A stretch of DNA of 59,892 bases from Caldilineaceae bacterium (GTDB taxonomy: Bacteria; Chloroflexota; Anaerolineae; Caldilineales; Caldilineaceae). The DNA lies in assembly GCA_026989655.1 (NCBI GenBank), contig JALSIX010000088.1, forward strand, positions 1-59,892. Direction: 5' to 3'. The notes below the pieces were generated by a model that did not search any database, was not told the DNA's origin, and worked only from the letters and a program-made list of their open reading frames with translations. Below are positions 16,871 through 24,648 of the stretch, in pieces. The stretch's first letter is position 1; each line of letters begins with the position of its first letter. The position numbers and the translations under genes are program-made.

Positions 16871-17278
16871 TCACCGAGGCGGCTTGCCCGTGGAGCCGTT
16901 CGGGGATCGGCAGGGGGCCGGCTCGGGGACCGGATCGGTGTACTCCAGGGAGACGATCTCCAGCTCCCGGCCCTGAACGATCTGGCCCGTGGGCTCGCCG
17001 CAGACCGGGCAGCGAAAATGTTGGATGCCGGGCAGAGTGCGGTCGGCCTGGCAACGGGAGCAGTGGACCACCACCGGCAGTTCCTGGATGGCCAGCCGGG
17101 AGCCCTCCAGGACGGTGCCCTTGGCCGCGATCTCGTAGGCGAAGAGGAGGGCGTCCTGGACCACGCCGGACAGGGCCCCCAGGCGCAGGTGGACCACGTC
17201 CACCCGGCGGATGCCCATGGAATCCGCGGCCTGGCTGGCGATCTCCACCAAGCTATAGGCAATGGAAAGCTCGTGCAC
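16871..17278 (-). CDS. hypA: Hydrogenase nickel-incorporation protein HypA
   Basis: A 135-residue nickel metallochaperone. It must begin Met-His-Glu because the N-terminal amine and His2 bind nickel. The only place giving MHELSIAYSL is a GTG codon at 17276-17278, so GTG is the start. The zinc site is CxxC..CxxC with Cys73/76 and Cys90/93. The last 20 residues (a Pro-rich tail) exceed the usual family length slightly. It is the first gene of the hydrogenase operon. Confidence 0.95.
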   Translation of the reverse strand: MHELSIAYSLVEIASQAADSMGIRRVDVVHLRLGALSGVVQDALLFAYEIAAKGTVLEGSRLAIQELPVVVHCSRCQADRTLPGIQHFRCPVCGEPTGQIVQGRELEIVSLEYTDPVPEPAPCRSPNGSTGKPPR

Positions 17279-17360
17279 AGTGCGAGCTCGTCGGCGCGTG
17301 GAGGCCCCTTGTCGGCCCCGGTCGGAAGGAAAAAAGGTCTCCTCCCTGCCCGCGAGCCAA

Positions 17361-17379
17361 CTGCGGAGATCGTCCGCAG
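17361..17379 (-). other. Hairpin in the hydrogenase operon leader
   Basis: CTGCGGA (17361-17367) pairs perfectly with TCCGCAG (17373-17379) around 5 nt. It sits in the roughly 225-nt untranslated leader between the predicted transcription start and hypA. Apart from this hairpin and the promoter, the 17279-17574 gap holds nothing I can identify. Confidence 0.35.
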
Positions 17380-17510
17380 GGTGTGGCCGCGCGGGTCGTT
17401 GGGTGCTGTTCCTGTGGTGACGATGTGTCGGGGATGGAGAGACCTGTCGGCAAGATCCTGGAGGGGAAGGGTGTCTCCCACCCTCCCGATCCAGGGTCGG
17501 GATGGTCCAA

Positions 17511-17539
17511 ATTATAGCCAGGCCAGCCAGGGATGGCAA
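17511..17539 (-). promoter_or_regulatory. Promoter of the hydrogenase operon
   Basis: On the minus strand TTGCCA (17534-17539) stands 17 bp before a perfect TATAAT (17511-17516). This is a strong sigma-A type promoter, predicted to start near 17504 and leave a leader of about 225 nt before hypA. It lies between the terminator of the upstream operon and hypA, so it should drive all 16 genes down to hypE. Confidence 0.8.
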
Positions 17540-17574
17540 TGGCTAGAAGTGTGTATTTTGGGGAAAGATCCTCG

Positions 17575-17605
17575 AAAAAAGCCTCCTGGACAGCGTCCAG
17601 GAGGC
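17575..17605 (-). terminator. Intrinsic terminator of the liv/two-component operon
   Basis: On the minus strand GCCTCCTGGAC pairs perfectly with GTCCAGGAGGC (11 bp, loop AGC... read as GCT) and is followed directly by six T. It lies 16 bp past the response-regulator stop and separates that operon from the hydrogenase promoter. Confidence 0.92.
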
Positions 17606-17621
17606 ATGGGGGCGTGTTCGC

Positions 17622-18281
17622 CTAGGAGCGCTGGGGGGGCTGTTTCAGGATGACCAGGCCTCTCTCCGCGGCCAGGCGCACCAGCTCCACCTGGTTGCGG
17701 GCGCCCATCTTCTGGAGGATGTTGGCCCGATGCCGGTTGGCGGTGTGGGGGCTGATGCAGAGGATCTGGGCGATCTCATTGGCGGTGTGCCCCTCCGCGA
17801 TGAGCTGGAGGATCTCCCGCTCCCGGGGGGTGAGGAGCTCTGCGAAGGTGGCCATCTGGGCGTCCATCTCCTCCAGGTCGATGGCCACACCGATGTAGCG
17901 CTCTCCCTGCAGGATGGCATCCAGGGCCCGGAAGAGCTCGTCCTCCATGGCGTGCTTGAGGATGTAGCCGTCCGCGCCGCCCCGCAGGGCCTGGACCACG
18001 AAGGCGGTGTCGTCGTACATGGAGAGGACCAGCTTCTTCATCCGCGGCAGGTGATGGCTGAGGCGACGCAGGGTCTCCAGGCCGTTCATCCGGGGCATGG
18101 AGAGATCCAGGATGATCAGGTCTGCCTGGGTGCGCTGGGCGCAGTGGAGGGCCTCCTCGCCGTCGCAGGCCTCGTCCACCACCTGGTAGCGGCCGCTCAT
18201 CTGCAGGAGCGCGGCCAGCCCTCGACGCACGATGTGGTGGTCGTCGGCCAGGATGACCGACACAGGCCGTGGTCCGGACAT
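17622..18281 (-). CDS. NarL/FixJ-family response regulator
   Basis: 219 residues. The receiver domain (about 7-125) has the acidic pair Asp13/Asp14 and the phospho-acceptor Asp59 in LIILDLSMP. A LuxR-type helix-turn-helix follows (about 150-210; LTPREREILQLIAEG and HTANEIAQILCISPHTANRH). It probably binds DNA when phosphorylated by the kinase encoded 33 bp upstream. Targets are unknown. It is the last gene before the terminator at 17575-17605. Confidence 0.93.
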   Translation of the reverse strand: MSGPRPVSVILADDHHIVRRGLAALLQMSGRYQVVDEACDGEEALHCAQRTQADLIILDLSMPRMNGLETLRRLSHHLPRMKKLVLSMYDDTAFVVQALRGGADGYILKHAMEDELFRALDAILQGERYIGVAIDLEEMDAQMATFAELLTPREREILQLIAEGHTANEIAQILCISPHTANRHRANILQKMGARNQVELVRLAAERGLVILKQPPQRS

Positions 18282-18314
18282 GATGCGTGCCCCTGTGGTT
18301 CGGAGACGGGGAAG

Positions 18315-20033
18315 CTAGGCCAAGGGGATCGTTCCCTGGATGGCCGTGCCCACCCCAGGAGTCGATTCGATGTGGAGGGAGCCGCCCAGCATTTTAGCCC
18401 GTTCCTGCATCCCGATCAACCCCAGCCCTCGCTCGCCCACTTCCTTCATGTGGAAGCCTTGCCCATCGTCGCGGATGGCCAGGTGCAGTCGCTCCCCGTC
18501 GCAGACCAGGGTGATCCAGACCTGGCTGGCCTGGGCATGCCGGGCCACGTTGGTCAGGGCCTCCTGGACGATGCGGTAGCTGGCCGTCTCCACGGCCTGG
18601 GGCACCTGGACCAGGTTCAGGCTGTCGAAGTGGACGGTGAGCTGGGTGCGCTTGCGGAAGGCCAGGATGTACTGCCGCAGCGCGGCCTCCAAGCCCAGTT
18701 CGTCCAGGGTGGGGGGGCGCAGCTCCCGGGCGATGTTCCGCAGCCGGGCGGTGGCCTGGTTCACCTGGTGGCGGAGGGCATCCAGCTCCTCCCGCAGGGC
18801 CATGGCCTCCGGCGGCAACCGCTGGGCCAGGACCTGCAGCCCCAGTTTGATCCCCACCAGGGCCTGGCCGGCCTCGTCGTGGAGCTCCCGGGCGATGCGC
18901 CGCCGCTCCTCCTCCAGGAGCTGGACCTGGCGCGCGGCCAGGGCCCGGAGCCGGGAGCGCTGGGCCGCCAGCTCCGCCAGCAGGTTGGCGTTGCGCAGGG
19001 CCAGGGCCGTGGAGTGGGTCAGGGATTCCAGAAAGTCCACGTCGGACCAGGTGAAGGGCTCCTGGCCTCCCTTCTTGTTGTGGAGCTCCACGAAGCCCAG
19101 CACCCGGTCCTCCAGCCCCAACACCGGCACGCAGATGGCGTTGGCCACCTGGAAGCGACGGGCCAACAGCGGGTTGGCCAGCCGGTCCCGGGGATAGTCG
19201 TTGGTCAGGTAGGGGCACTGGTTGAGCACCACCCAGCCGGGCGTCCCCTCTCTGGCCGGCCAGCGTTCCCGGAAGTCCAGCCACTGGCCCCGGCGCCAGT
19301 AGCCGTCCACCCACACGTCCTGGGGGCCCACCAACCCGGCCATGCCCGCGTCCGCGCCCAGGAAACCCGAGGCGTGCTCCACCAGGCGGCGCAGGAGCAG
19401 GGCCGGCTCCAGCTTGGCGTTCAAGGAGGCGTTGAAGGCCAGCAGGTTCTCGAAGGAGGAGGCCCACTCCAGCATCTTGGCGAAGAGCTGGGCCCGCTCC
19501 AGCCCGGCCGCGGCCAGGAGCGCGATGGTCCGGGCCAGGTCCATGTGGCTCGGGGTGAAGGGCCGCTGGGGATCCCGTCGATAGCACTCCAGGGTGCCCA
19601 GCAGATGCTCCTGGTGGTTGAGGATGGGGAGGGCCAACAGCGAGGTCGCGCCGCACTCCTCGGCCAGCTGGGAGCCGACCGGGGACTCGGCCCGCAGGTC
19701 CTGGACGAGCAGGGGACGTCGGTGTTCCAGCAGCCAGCCGGCCACGTCCTCCCCTGGTCCCAGGGAGCGGTCCAGGGAACGGAGCTCTCCCCGGTGGAAG
19801 GCCCGGCCGATGCGGATCCGGCCATCCTGGTGGATGCCCACGGCCACCGTGTCCCCGCCCAGGGCCAGCGCGGTGGCCTCGGCCAGGCGTTGGACCAGGG
19901 CATCGGTGTCCGGCTCTTCCACCACGATGCGGGCGATGGCCCGCAGCCGTTCCAGGTGGGCCTCCAGGGGAACCTGGTCTGGGAGGGCCGTGGGGTGGCC
20001 GGAGATCATGGGCTGGCTCTGGGAGGTGGGCAT
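18315..20033 (-). CDS. GAF-domain sensor histidine kinase (HisKA_3/NarX type)
   Basis: 572 residues, soluble, with no membrane helices. Two GAF-like sensor regions occupy about residues 20-180 and 195-340. The HisKA_3 dimerisation domain carries His385 in ARELHDEAGQAL, the hallmark of kinases paired with NarL-type regulators. The C-terminal ATPase domain has DDGQGF and GERGLGLIGMQERA. The start at 20033 gives a normal N-terminus, but no good ribosome site is seen; ATG 20009 is an alternative. The gene lies 91 bp after livF on the same strand and is probably co-transcribed with the importer. Confidence 0.92.
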   Translation of the reverse strand: MPTSQSQPMISGHPTALPDQVPLEAHLERLRAIARIVVEEPDTDALVQRLAEATALALGGDTVAVGIHQDGRIRIGRAFHRGELRSLDRSLGPGEDVAGWLLEHRRPLLVQDLRAESPVGSQLAEECGATSLLALPILNHQEHLLGTLECYRRDPQRPFTPSHMDLARTIALLAAAGLERAQLFAKMLEWASSFENLLAFNASLNAKLEPALLLRRLVEHASGFLGADAGMAGLVGPQDVWVDGYWRRGQWLDFRERWPAREGTPGWVVLNQCPYLTNDYPRDRLANPLLARRFQVANAICVPVLGLEDRVLGFVELHNKKGGQEPFTWSDVDFLESLTHSTALALRNANLLAELAAQRSRLRALAARQVQLLEEERRRIARELHDEAGQALVGIKLGLQVLAQRLPPEAMALREELDALRHQVNQATARLRNIARELRPPTLDELGLEAALRQYILAFRKRTQLTVHFDSLNLVQVPQAVETASYRIVQEALTNVARHAQASQVWITLVCDGERLHLAIRDDGQGFHMKEVGERGLGLIGMQERAKMLGGSLHIESTPGVGTAIQGTIPLA

Positions 20034-20124
20034 ATGGGATCGATCGTGGCCGGTCGGAGGTCGCGGGCTCCGCGTCGACACGGATGGCCTCCATGGAGCC
20101 GGCGCCGCGGCGGGTTTCCGGCCC

Positions 20125-20841
20125 TCACTCCTCGCCCAGGTAGGCCTTGCGGACCATCTCGTTGGCCTGGAGTTCCTGGGCCGTTCCCTCCAGCACGATC
20201 TCCCCGGTCTGGAGGACATAGCCTCGGTGGGCGATCTGCAGGGCCATGAGGGCATTCTGTTCCACCAACAGGATGGTCATTCCTGCCTGGTTGATGCTCT
20301 GGATGGTCTCGAAGATCCGCTCCACCAGCATGGGGGCCAGGCCCATGCTGGGCTCGTCCAGCAGCAGGAGCCGGGGGCGGGCCATCAGGGCCCGGCCGAT
20401 GGCCAACATCTGCTGTTCCCCGCCGGAGAGGGTGCCCCCGAGCTGGTCCCGGCGTTCCTGGAGGCGCGGGAAGAGGTGGAAGACGTACTCCAGGTCCTCC
20501 TGGATGCCGTCTGGGTCCTCCCGGATGAAGGCCCCCATCTCCAGGTTCTCCATCACGGTGAGCCGGGGGAAGATCCAGCGCCCTTCCGGGGCCTGGGCCA
20601 CGCCCAGCTCCGTCACTCGATGGGGTGGGAGGCCGTCGATGCGCTCTGCCTCCAGGTAGATCTCCCCGTGGCGAGGATGGACCAGGCCGGAGATGGTCCG
20701 GATGGTGGTGCTCTTGCCCGCGCCGTTGGCGCCGATGAGGGTGACGATCTCGCCCCGGTCCACGGTCAACGAGATGCCCTTCAGCGCGTGGATGTGGCCG
20801 TAGAAGGCGTGCACGTTGCGCAGTTCCAGCATGTGGGCCAT
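20125..20841 (-). CDS. livF: Branched-chain amino-acid ABC transporter ATP-binding protein LivF
   Basis: A 238-residue ATPase. Walker A is GANGAGKST, the signature motif is LSGGEQQMLAIGRAL and Walker B is LLLLDEPSMGL. The pattern APEGRWIFPRLTVMENLEMGA is typical of LivF. It couples ATP hydrolysis to uptake through LivH/LivM at the cytoplasmic face. It starts 6 bp after livG. Confidence 0.95.
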   Translation of the reverse strand: MAHMLELRNVHAFYGHIHALKGISLTVDRGEIVTLIGANGAGKSTTIRTISGLVHPRHGEIYLEAERIDGLPPHRVTELGVAQAPEGRWIFPRLTVMENLEMGAFIREDPDGIQEDLEYVFHLFPRLQERRDQLGGTLSGGEQQMLAIGRALMARPRLLLLDEPSMGLAPMLVERIFETIQSINQAGMTILLVEQNALMALQIAHRGYVLQTGEIVLEGTAQELQANEMVRKAYLGEE

Positions 20842-20847
20842 GGCGCC

Positions 20848-21660
20848 TCACCCCGTCTCCCGCGTGGTGGCTGCGGGCTCCGCCGCGCCCTCTGCCGCGG
20901 CCCGACCCAGGTAGGCCTCGATGACCCGAGGGTTGTGCTGGATCTCCCGGGGAGGGCCTTCCGCGATCTTCCGGCCGTAGTCCAGCACGTGGACCCGGTC
21001 GCTGATCCCCATGACCACCTTCATGTCGTGTTCGATGAGCAGGACGGTGAGGCCCAGGTCGTCCCGGAGCTGGCGGATGAGCTCCGTCAGAGCCTGGGTC
21101 TCCCGGGGGTTCATCCCCGCGGAGGGCTCGTCCAGCAGCAGGAGCTTGGGCTGGGTGGCCAGGGCCCGGGCGATCTCCAGCCGGCGCTGCAGGCCGTAGG
21201 GCAGCGCGTGGGCCACGGTGTCCCCCATGTGTCGGCCCAGCCCCACGTAGTCCAACAGCTCGTCGGCCCGGTGCCGGGCGGCCTCCTCCTCTCGGACCAT
21301 GCCCGGGGTGCGGAGCAGGGCATGGTACCAGTTGGAGCGCAGACGGCAGTTCATGCCCACCAGGATGTTGTCCCGGGCGGTCATGTTCTTGAACAGGCGG
21401 ATGTTCTGGAAGGTTCGGGCGATGCCCAGCTTGGTCACCTGGTTGGGCCGCTGGCGCCCCAGGGGGTGGCCGTCGAAGACCAGGGTGCCGGAGGTAGGTC
21501 TGTAGAGGCCGGTGACCATGTTGAAGAAGGTGGTCTTGCCGGCGCCGTTGGGGCCGATCAGGCTGGCGATCTCCCCGGCCTCGATGGTCAGGTCCACCCG
21601 GTCCACGGCCACCAGGCCGCCGAACCTCTTGGTCAGGCTGCGGGCTTCCAGGAGCGGCAT
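20848..21660 (-). CDS. livG: Branched-chain amino-acid ABC transporter ATP-binding protein LivG
   Basis: A 270-residue ATPase with Walker A GPNGAGKTTFFN, signature LPYGLQRRLEIARALA and Walker B LLLLDEPSAGMNP, the LivG form. The sequence GIARTFQNIRLFKNMTARDN is also diagnostic. It begins 1 bp after the livM stop and is followed by livF. Confidence 0.95.
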   Translation of the reverse strand: MPLLEARSLTKRFGGLVAVDRVDLTIEAGEIASLIGPNGAGKTTFFNMVTGLYRPTSGTLVFDGHPLGRQRPNQVTKLGIARTFQNIRLFKNMTARDNILVGMNCRLRSNWYHALLRTPGMVREEEAARHRADELLDYVGLGRHMGDTVAHALPYGLQRRLEIARALATQPKLLLLDEPSAGMNPRETQALTELIRQLRDDLGLTVLLIEHDMKVVMGISDRVHVLDYGRKIAEGPPREIQHNPRVIEAYLGRAAAEGAAEPAATTRETG

Positions 21661-21661
21661 C

Positions 21662-23617
21662 TTACCAGTTGCCTCCTCTGTCCTCCACGGGGGGCTCTCC
21701 CACCACGGTCTGGGTCTCGGGGTCCAGGGATTCCTCCCGGAACGCGTATTCCTCGTCGGCCTCGTGGAGCTCTGCGGCCCGGGTGGCCGAGGGGAAGAGC
21801 CCCTCGGGCCGGAGCACCATGATGGCGATCAGGCCGGTCGCGTACATGACCCAGCGCCAGCGTTGGAGCACATCGCCGCCGGGCACGTACTGGGGCACGA
21901 TCTGGGCCAACACCACCCGGTCGAACAGGGATATGAGAAGGCCCCCGGCCAACACGCCCCAGATGTTGCCCATCCCGCTGACGATGACGATGATGAGCAG
22001 GAAGATGGAGACCAGGAAGCTGAAGAGCTCGGGGAAGATGGCCTGGATCATGGCCGCGTAGATGGCGCCCGCGAAGCCCGAGAAGGAGGCCCCCAGCGCG
22101 AAGGCCAACAGCTTGGTCCGGATGGGATCCACCCCCATGGCGTCCGCGGCCGTCTCGTCCTCCCGGATGGCCATCCAGGCCCGTCCCAGGCGGGAGTGTT
22201 CCAGCCGGTGGGAGGCCAGGAGCACGATGGCGCCGATGACCACGATGAGCAGGTACCACTGCATGGGCGGGCTCAGGAGGAGGGGCCCCACCTGGATGGG
22301 GTCCACGCCCAGCTCCATGCCCAGGATGGTGGGACGGCCCACCGGGTTCATGCCCTGGGGGCCGTTGGTCAGGTTGAAGCCCTCCAGCTTGGAGCCCACC
22401 AGGTAGATCTCCGTGAAGGGGATGCGGATCTTGATGTCCCACATCTCCCGGATGGCCCGGGGCACGATCTCGCCGAAGGCCAGGGTGACGATGGCCAGGT
22501 AGTCGCCCCGGAGGCGCAGGGTGGGCGCGCCGATGATCATGCCGAAGATGGCGGCCATGACCACGCTGATCCAGATGACGATCCAGAAGTTCCACTCCAG
22601 CCCCAGGTTGGGCCAGGTGAAGATGCCCACCGTGTAGGCGCCGATGGCGAAGAAGGCCGCGTAGCCCAGGTCCAGCAGCCCCGCGAAGCCCACCACGATG
22701 TTCAGGCCCAGGGCCAACACCACGAAGATCAGGGCCACGTTCATGGTGATGAGCAAGGAGAGGTTGGTGGCCTGCTCCAGCTCCCGCACCAGGAGGGGCA
22801 GGAGGGCCAGCCCCACCACCACCGCTGCCGCGAGGAGGGTGCCCCGCATCCTCCGGGGGATGGCCTGGGAGCTCCCCTGCAGGGTTCGGGTGCCCTGTGT
22901 CACGGCTTGTTGGAGGGGGTGGAGGAGCCGGTTCAGGAGGGCGTAGCTCTGGGCCAGGAAGCCCTGGAGGGCCTGGTATGTCCGCTCCACCGTCGTCAGG
23001 ATGGGAGGCTCGGCCCCGTAGCCGAAGTAGGCCATCACCCGGGGATCGCGGAGGTGGCGGAAGCGCACGCCGAAGAGGAAGGTGGCCGCGCCGCTGGTCA
23101 ACAGGAAGCCGATGAGCAACAGGAGGGTCAGGTCCATGCCCTGGCGCCCGGTGCCCGTGGCCGCGGCGAAGAGGACCACGGAGAGGACCGCCCACACGAC
23201 GCTCAGGAGGATCCCGGCCCGGCGCTCTCCTCGGAACCAGGCGGACGCGGTGATGTAGGCCAGGAGCAGGTAGACCAGGGCCGTGATCGGGGGCAGGGTG
23301 GAGAGGAACGCGATCCCAGCCCCCAACAGCAGGAGGTACGAGAGGACGAAGAAGAGGGCCAGCAGGGGATAGCCCAGGGGCTTCCCCTGGTACCAGAGGT
23401 AGGAGAGGAGGGCCATGAGCCCCCCCAGGGCCAGGCCGAACCATCCCACCGCCCCGTACTGGTGCAGGAAGGCCGGGGTCAGGGCGATGAGGAGAAAGGC
23501 CTCGATGGCCGTCACCATGACCCAGTCGCCGATGACCTCCGGGCGGGCCTTGGCCCTGTAGGCCCGGGTGGGGGCGGTGCTCCGTGCCGTGGGCGTTGCC
23601 TGAACCCGTTCCATCAT
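21662..23617 (-). CDS. livM: Branched-chain amino-acid ABC permease LivM with a long N-terminal membrane extension
   Basis: 651 residues, about twice the usual LivM length. The C-terminal half (from about 300) is a normal LivM core with GLNIVVGFAGLLDLGYAAFFAIGAYT and the EAA-like segment IREDETAADAMGVDPIRTKL. The first 210 residues add about six hydrophobic segments (for example FLLIALTPAFL, LFFVLSYLLLLGAGIAFL, LLLLIGFLLTSGAATFLF). An amphipathic linker joins the two parts. The N-terminus may be an enlarged form of the extra segment seen in some LivM proteins. The ATGATG start overlaps the livH stop. Confidence 0.9.
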   Translation of the reverse strand: MMERVQATPTARSTAPTRAYRAKARPEVIGDWVMVTAIEAFLLIALTPAFLHQYGAVGWFGLALGGLMALLSYLWYQGKPLGYPLLALFFVLSYLLLLGAGIAFLSTLPPITALVYLLLAYITASAWFRGERRAGILLSVVWAVLSVVLFAAATGTGRQGMDLTLLLLIGFLLTSGAATFLFGVRFRHLRDPRVMAYFGYGAEPPILTTVERTYQALQGFLAQSYALLNRLLHPLQQAVTQGTRTLQGSSQAIPRRMRGTLLAAAVVVGLALLPLLVRELEQATNLSLLITMNVALIFVVLALGLNIVVGFAGLLDLGYAAFFAIGAYTVGIFTWPNLGLEWNFWIVIWISVVMAAIFGMIIGAPTLRLRGDYLAIVTLAFGEIVPRAIREMWDIKIRIPFTEIYLVGSKLEGFNLTNGPQGMNPVGRPTILGMELGVDPIQVGPLLLSPPMQWYLLIVVIGAIVLLASHRLEHSRLGRAWMAIREDETAADAMGVDPIRTKLLAFALGASFSGFAGAIYAAMIQAIFPELFSFLVSIFLLIIVIVSGMGNIWGVLAGGLLISLFDRVVLAQIVPQYVPGGDVLQRWRWVMYATGLIAIMVLRPEGLFPSATRAAELHEADEEYAFREESLDPETQTVVGEPPVEDRGGNW

Positions 23618-24561
23618 GCCTTCTCCGTTTCGCCGAGCCCCAGCAGGCCCTGGGGTCGGAAGACGAGGACCAGGATGAGGATGGCGAAGATCACGGCCCG
23701 GGTCCACTGGGCGGCCAGGTACTGGTCGCTGAGGGCCTTGATGAAGCCGATGATGAAGCCCCCCAGCATGGCCCCCACGATGTTGCCGATGCCGCCGAAG
23801 ACCGCGGCCGTGAAGGCGAAGAGCCCGGCGTCGAAGCCCATCAGGTAGCGGCCGGTGTGGAGGAAGTTGCCGAAGATCATGCCGGCCGCCCCGGCCAGGG
23901 CCCCACCGATGAAGAAGGTGACCATGATCACCCGCTCCACGTCGATGCCCATGATGGCGGCCGCGCTGGCGTTCTGGGCCGAGGCCCGCATGGCCTTGCC
24001 CAGCTTGGTCCGCTGGACGAAGAGCCGCAGCAGCACCATCAGGGGAATGGTCACGCCGATCAGGAGCAGGTCCTGGGTGGTGAAGAGGAGGGGGCTGTCC
24101 AGCCCCAGCCACTCGGTGACGATGTTGATGCGGGGGAAGAAGTCCGGGTAGTTGATCTGGCTGGGGCCGTACCAGTTCGCGTAGATGTTCTCCAGGGCGA
24201 AGGACATCCCCACCGCGGTGATCAGGGGCGCGAGGCGGGGGGCTCTCCGCAGGGGTTTGTACGCGATGCGGTCGATGACCACGTTCAGGATGCCGGTGAG
24301 CAGCATGGTGAGCACCAGGATCAGGGAGAAGAGCCAGACCAGCTCAAAGCCGTACAGGGTGCCCTCCACGCCGAAGAAGCGGAACAGGGTCAGGGAGATG
24401 AGGAAACCGAAGGTGAAGAGATCGCCGTGGGCGAAGTTGATGAGCTCGATGATGCCGTAGACCATGGTGTAGCCCAGGGCGATCAGGGCCAGGTAGGCCC
24501 CGATGGTCAGGCCGTTGATGAGCTGCTGGATCAGGACGTCGGTGGGGGTCACGGGATACAC
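23614..24561 (-). CDS. livH: Branched-chain amino-acid ABC permease LivH
   Basis: A 315-residue polytopic permease. It opens with GLTIGAYLALIALGYTMVYG and INFAHGDLFTFG, both characteristic of LivH, and contains the cytoplasmic coupling loop KAMRASAQNASAAAIMGID. GTG start at 24561. It lies 87 bp after livK, the gap holding a hairpin, and its stop overlaps livM. Confidence 0.95.
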   Translation of the reverse strand: MYPVTPTDVLIQQLINGLTIGAYLALIALGYTMVYGIIELINFAHGDLFTFGFLISLTLFRFFGVEGTLYGFELVWLFSLILVLTMLLTGILNVVIDRIAYKPLRRAPRLAPLITAVGMSFALENIYANWYGPSQINYPDFFPRINIVTEWLGLDSPLLFTTQDLLLIGVTIPLMVLLRLFVQRTKLGKAMRASAQNASAAAIMGIDVERVIMVTFFIGGALAGAAGMIFGNFLHTGRYLMGFDAGLFAFTAAVFGGIGNIVGAMLGGFIIGFIKALSDQYLAAQWTRAVIFAILILVLVFRPQGLLGLGETEKA

Positions 24562-24601
24562 CTCCGCCAGAGAGACCGCATGGGAGACCGACGGGGTTCG
24601 T

Positions 24602-24640
24602 CCCGGAGGGGGACCGACGGAAGGCCGGCCCCCCTCCGGG
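24602..24640 (-). other. Hairpin between livK and livH (attenuator or mRNA-stabiliser)
   Basis: CCCGGAGGGGG (24602-24612) pairs perfectly with CCCCCTCCGGG (24630-24640), loop 17 nt, between the binding-protein gene and the permease genes. Such hairpins commonly let binding protein be made in excess over membrane parts. No U-tract follows. Confidence 0.5.
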
Positions 24641-24648
24641 GAACGCGA

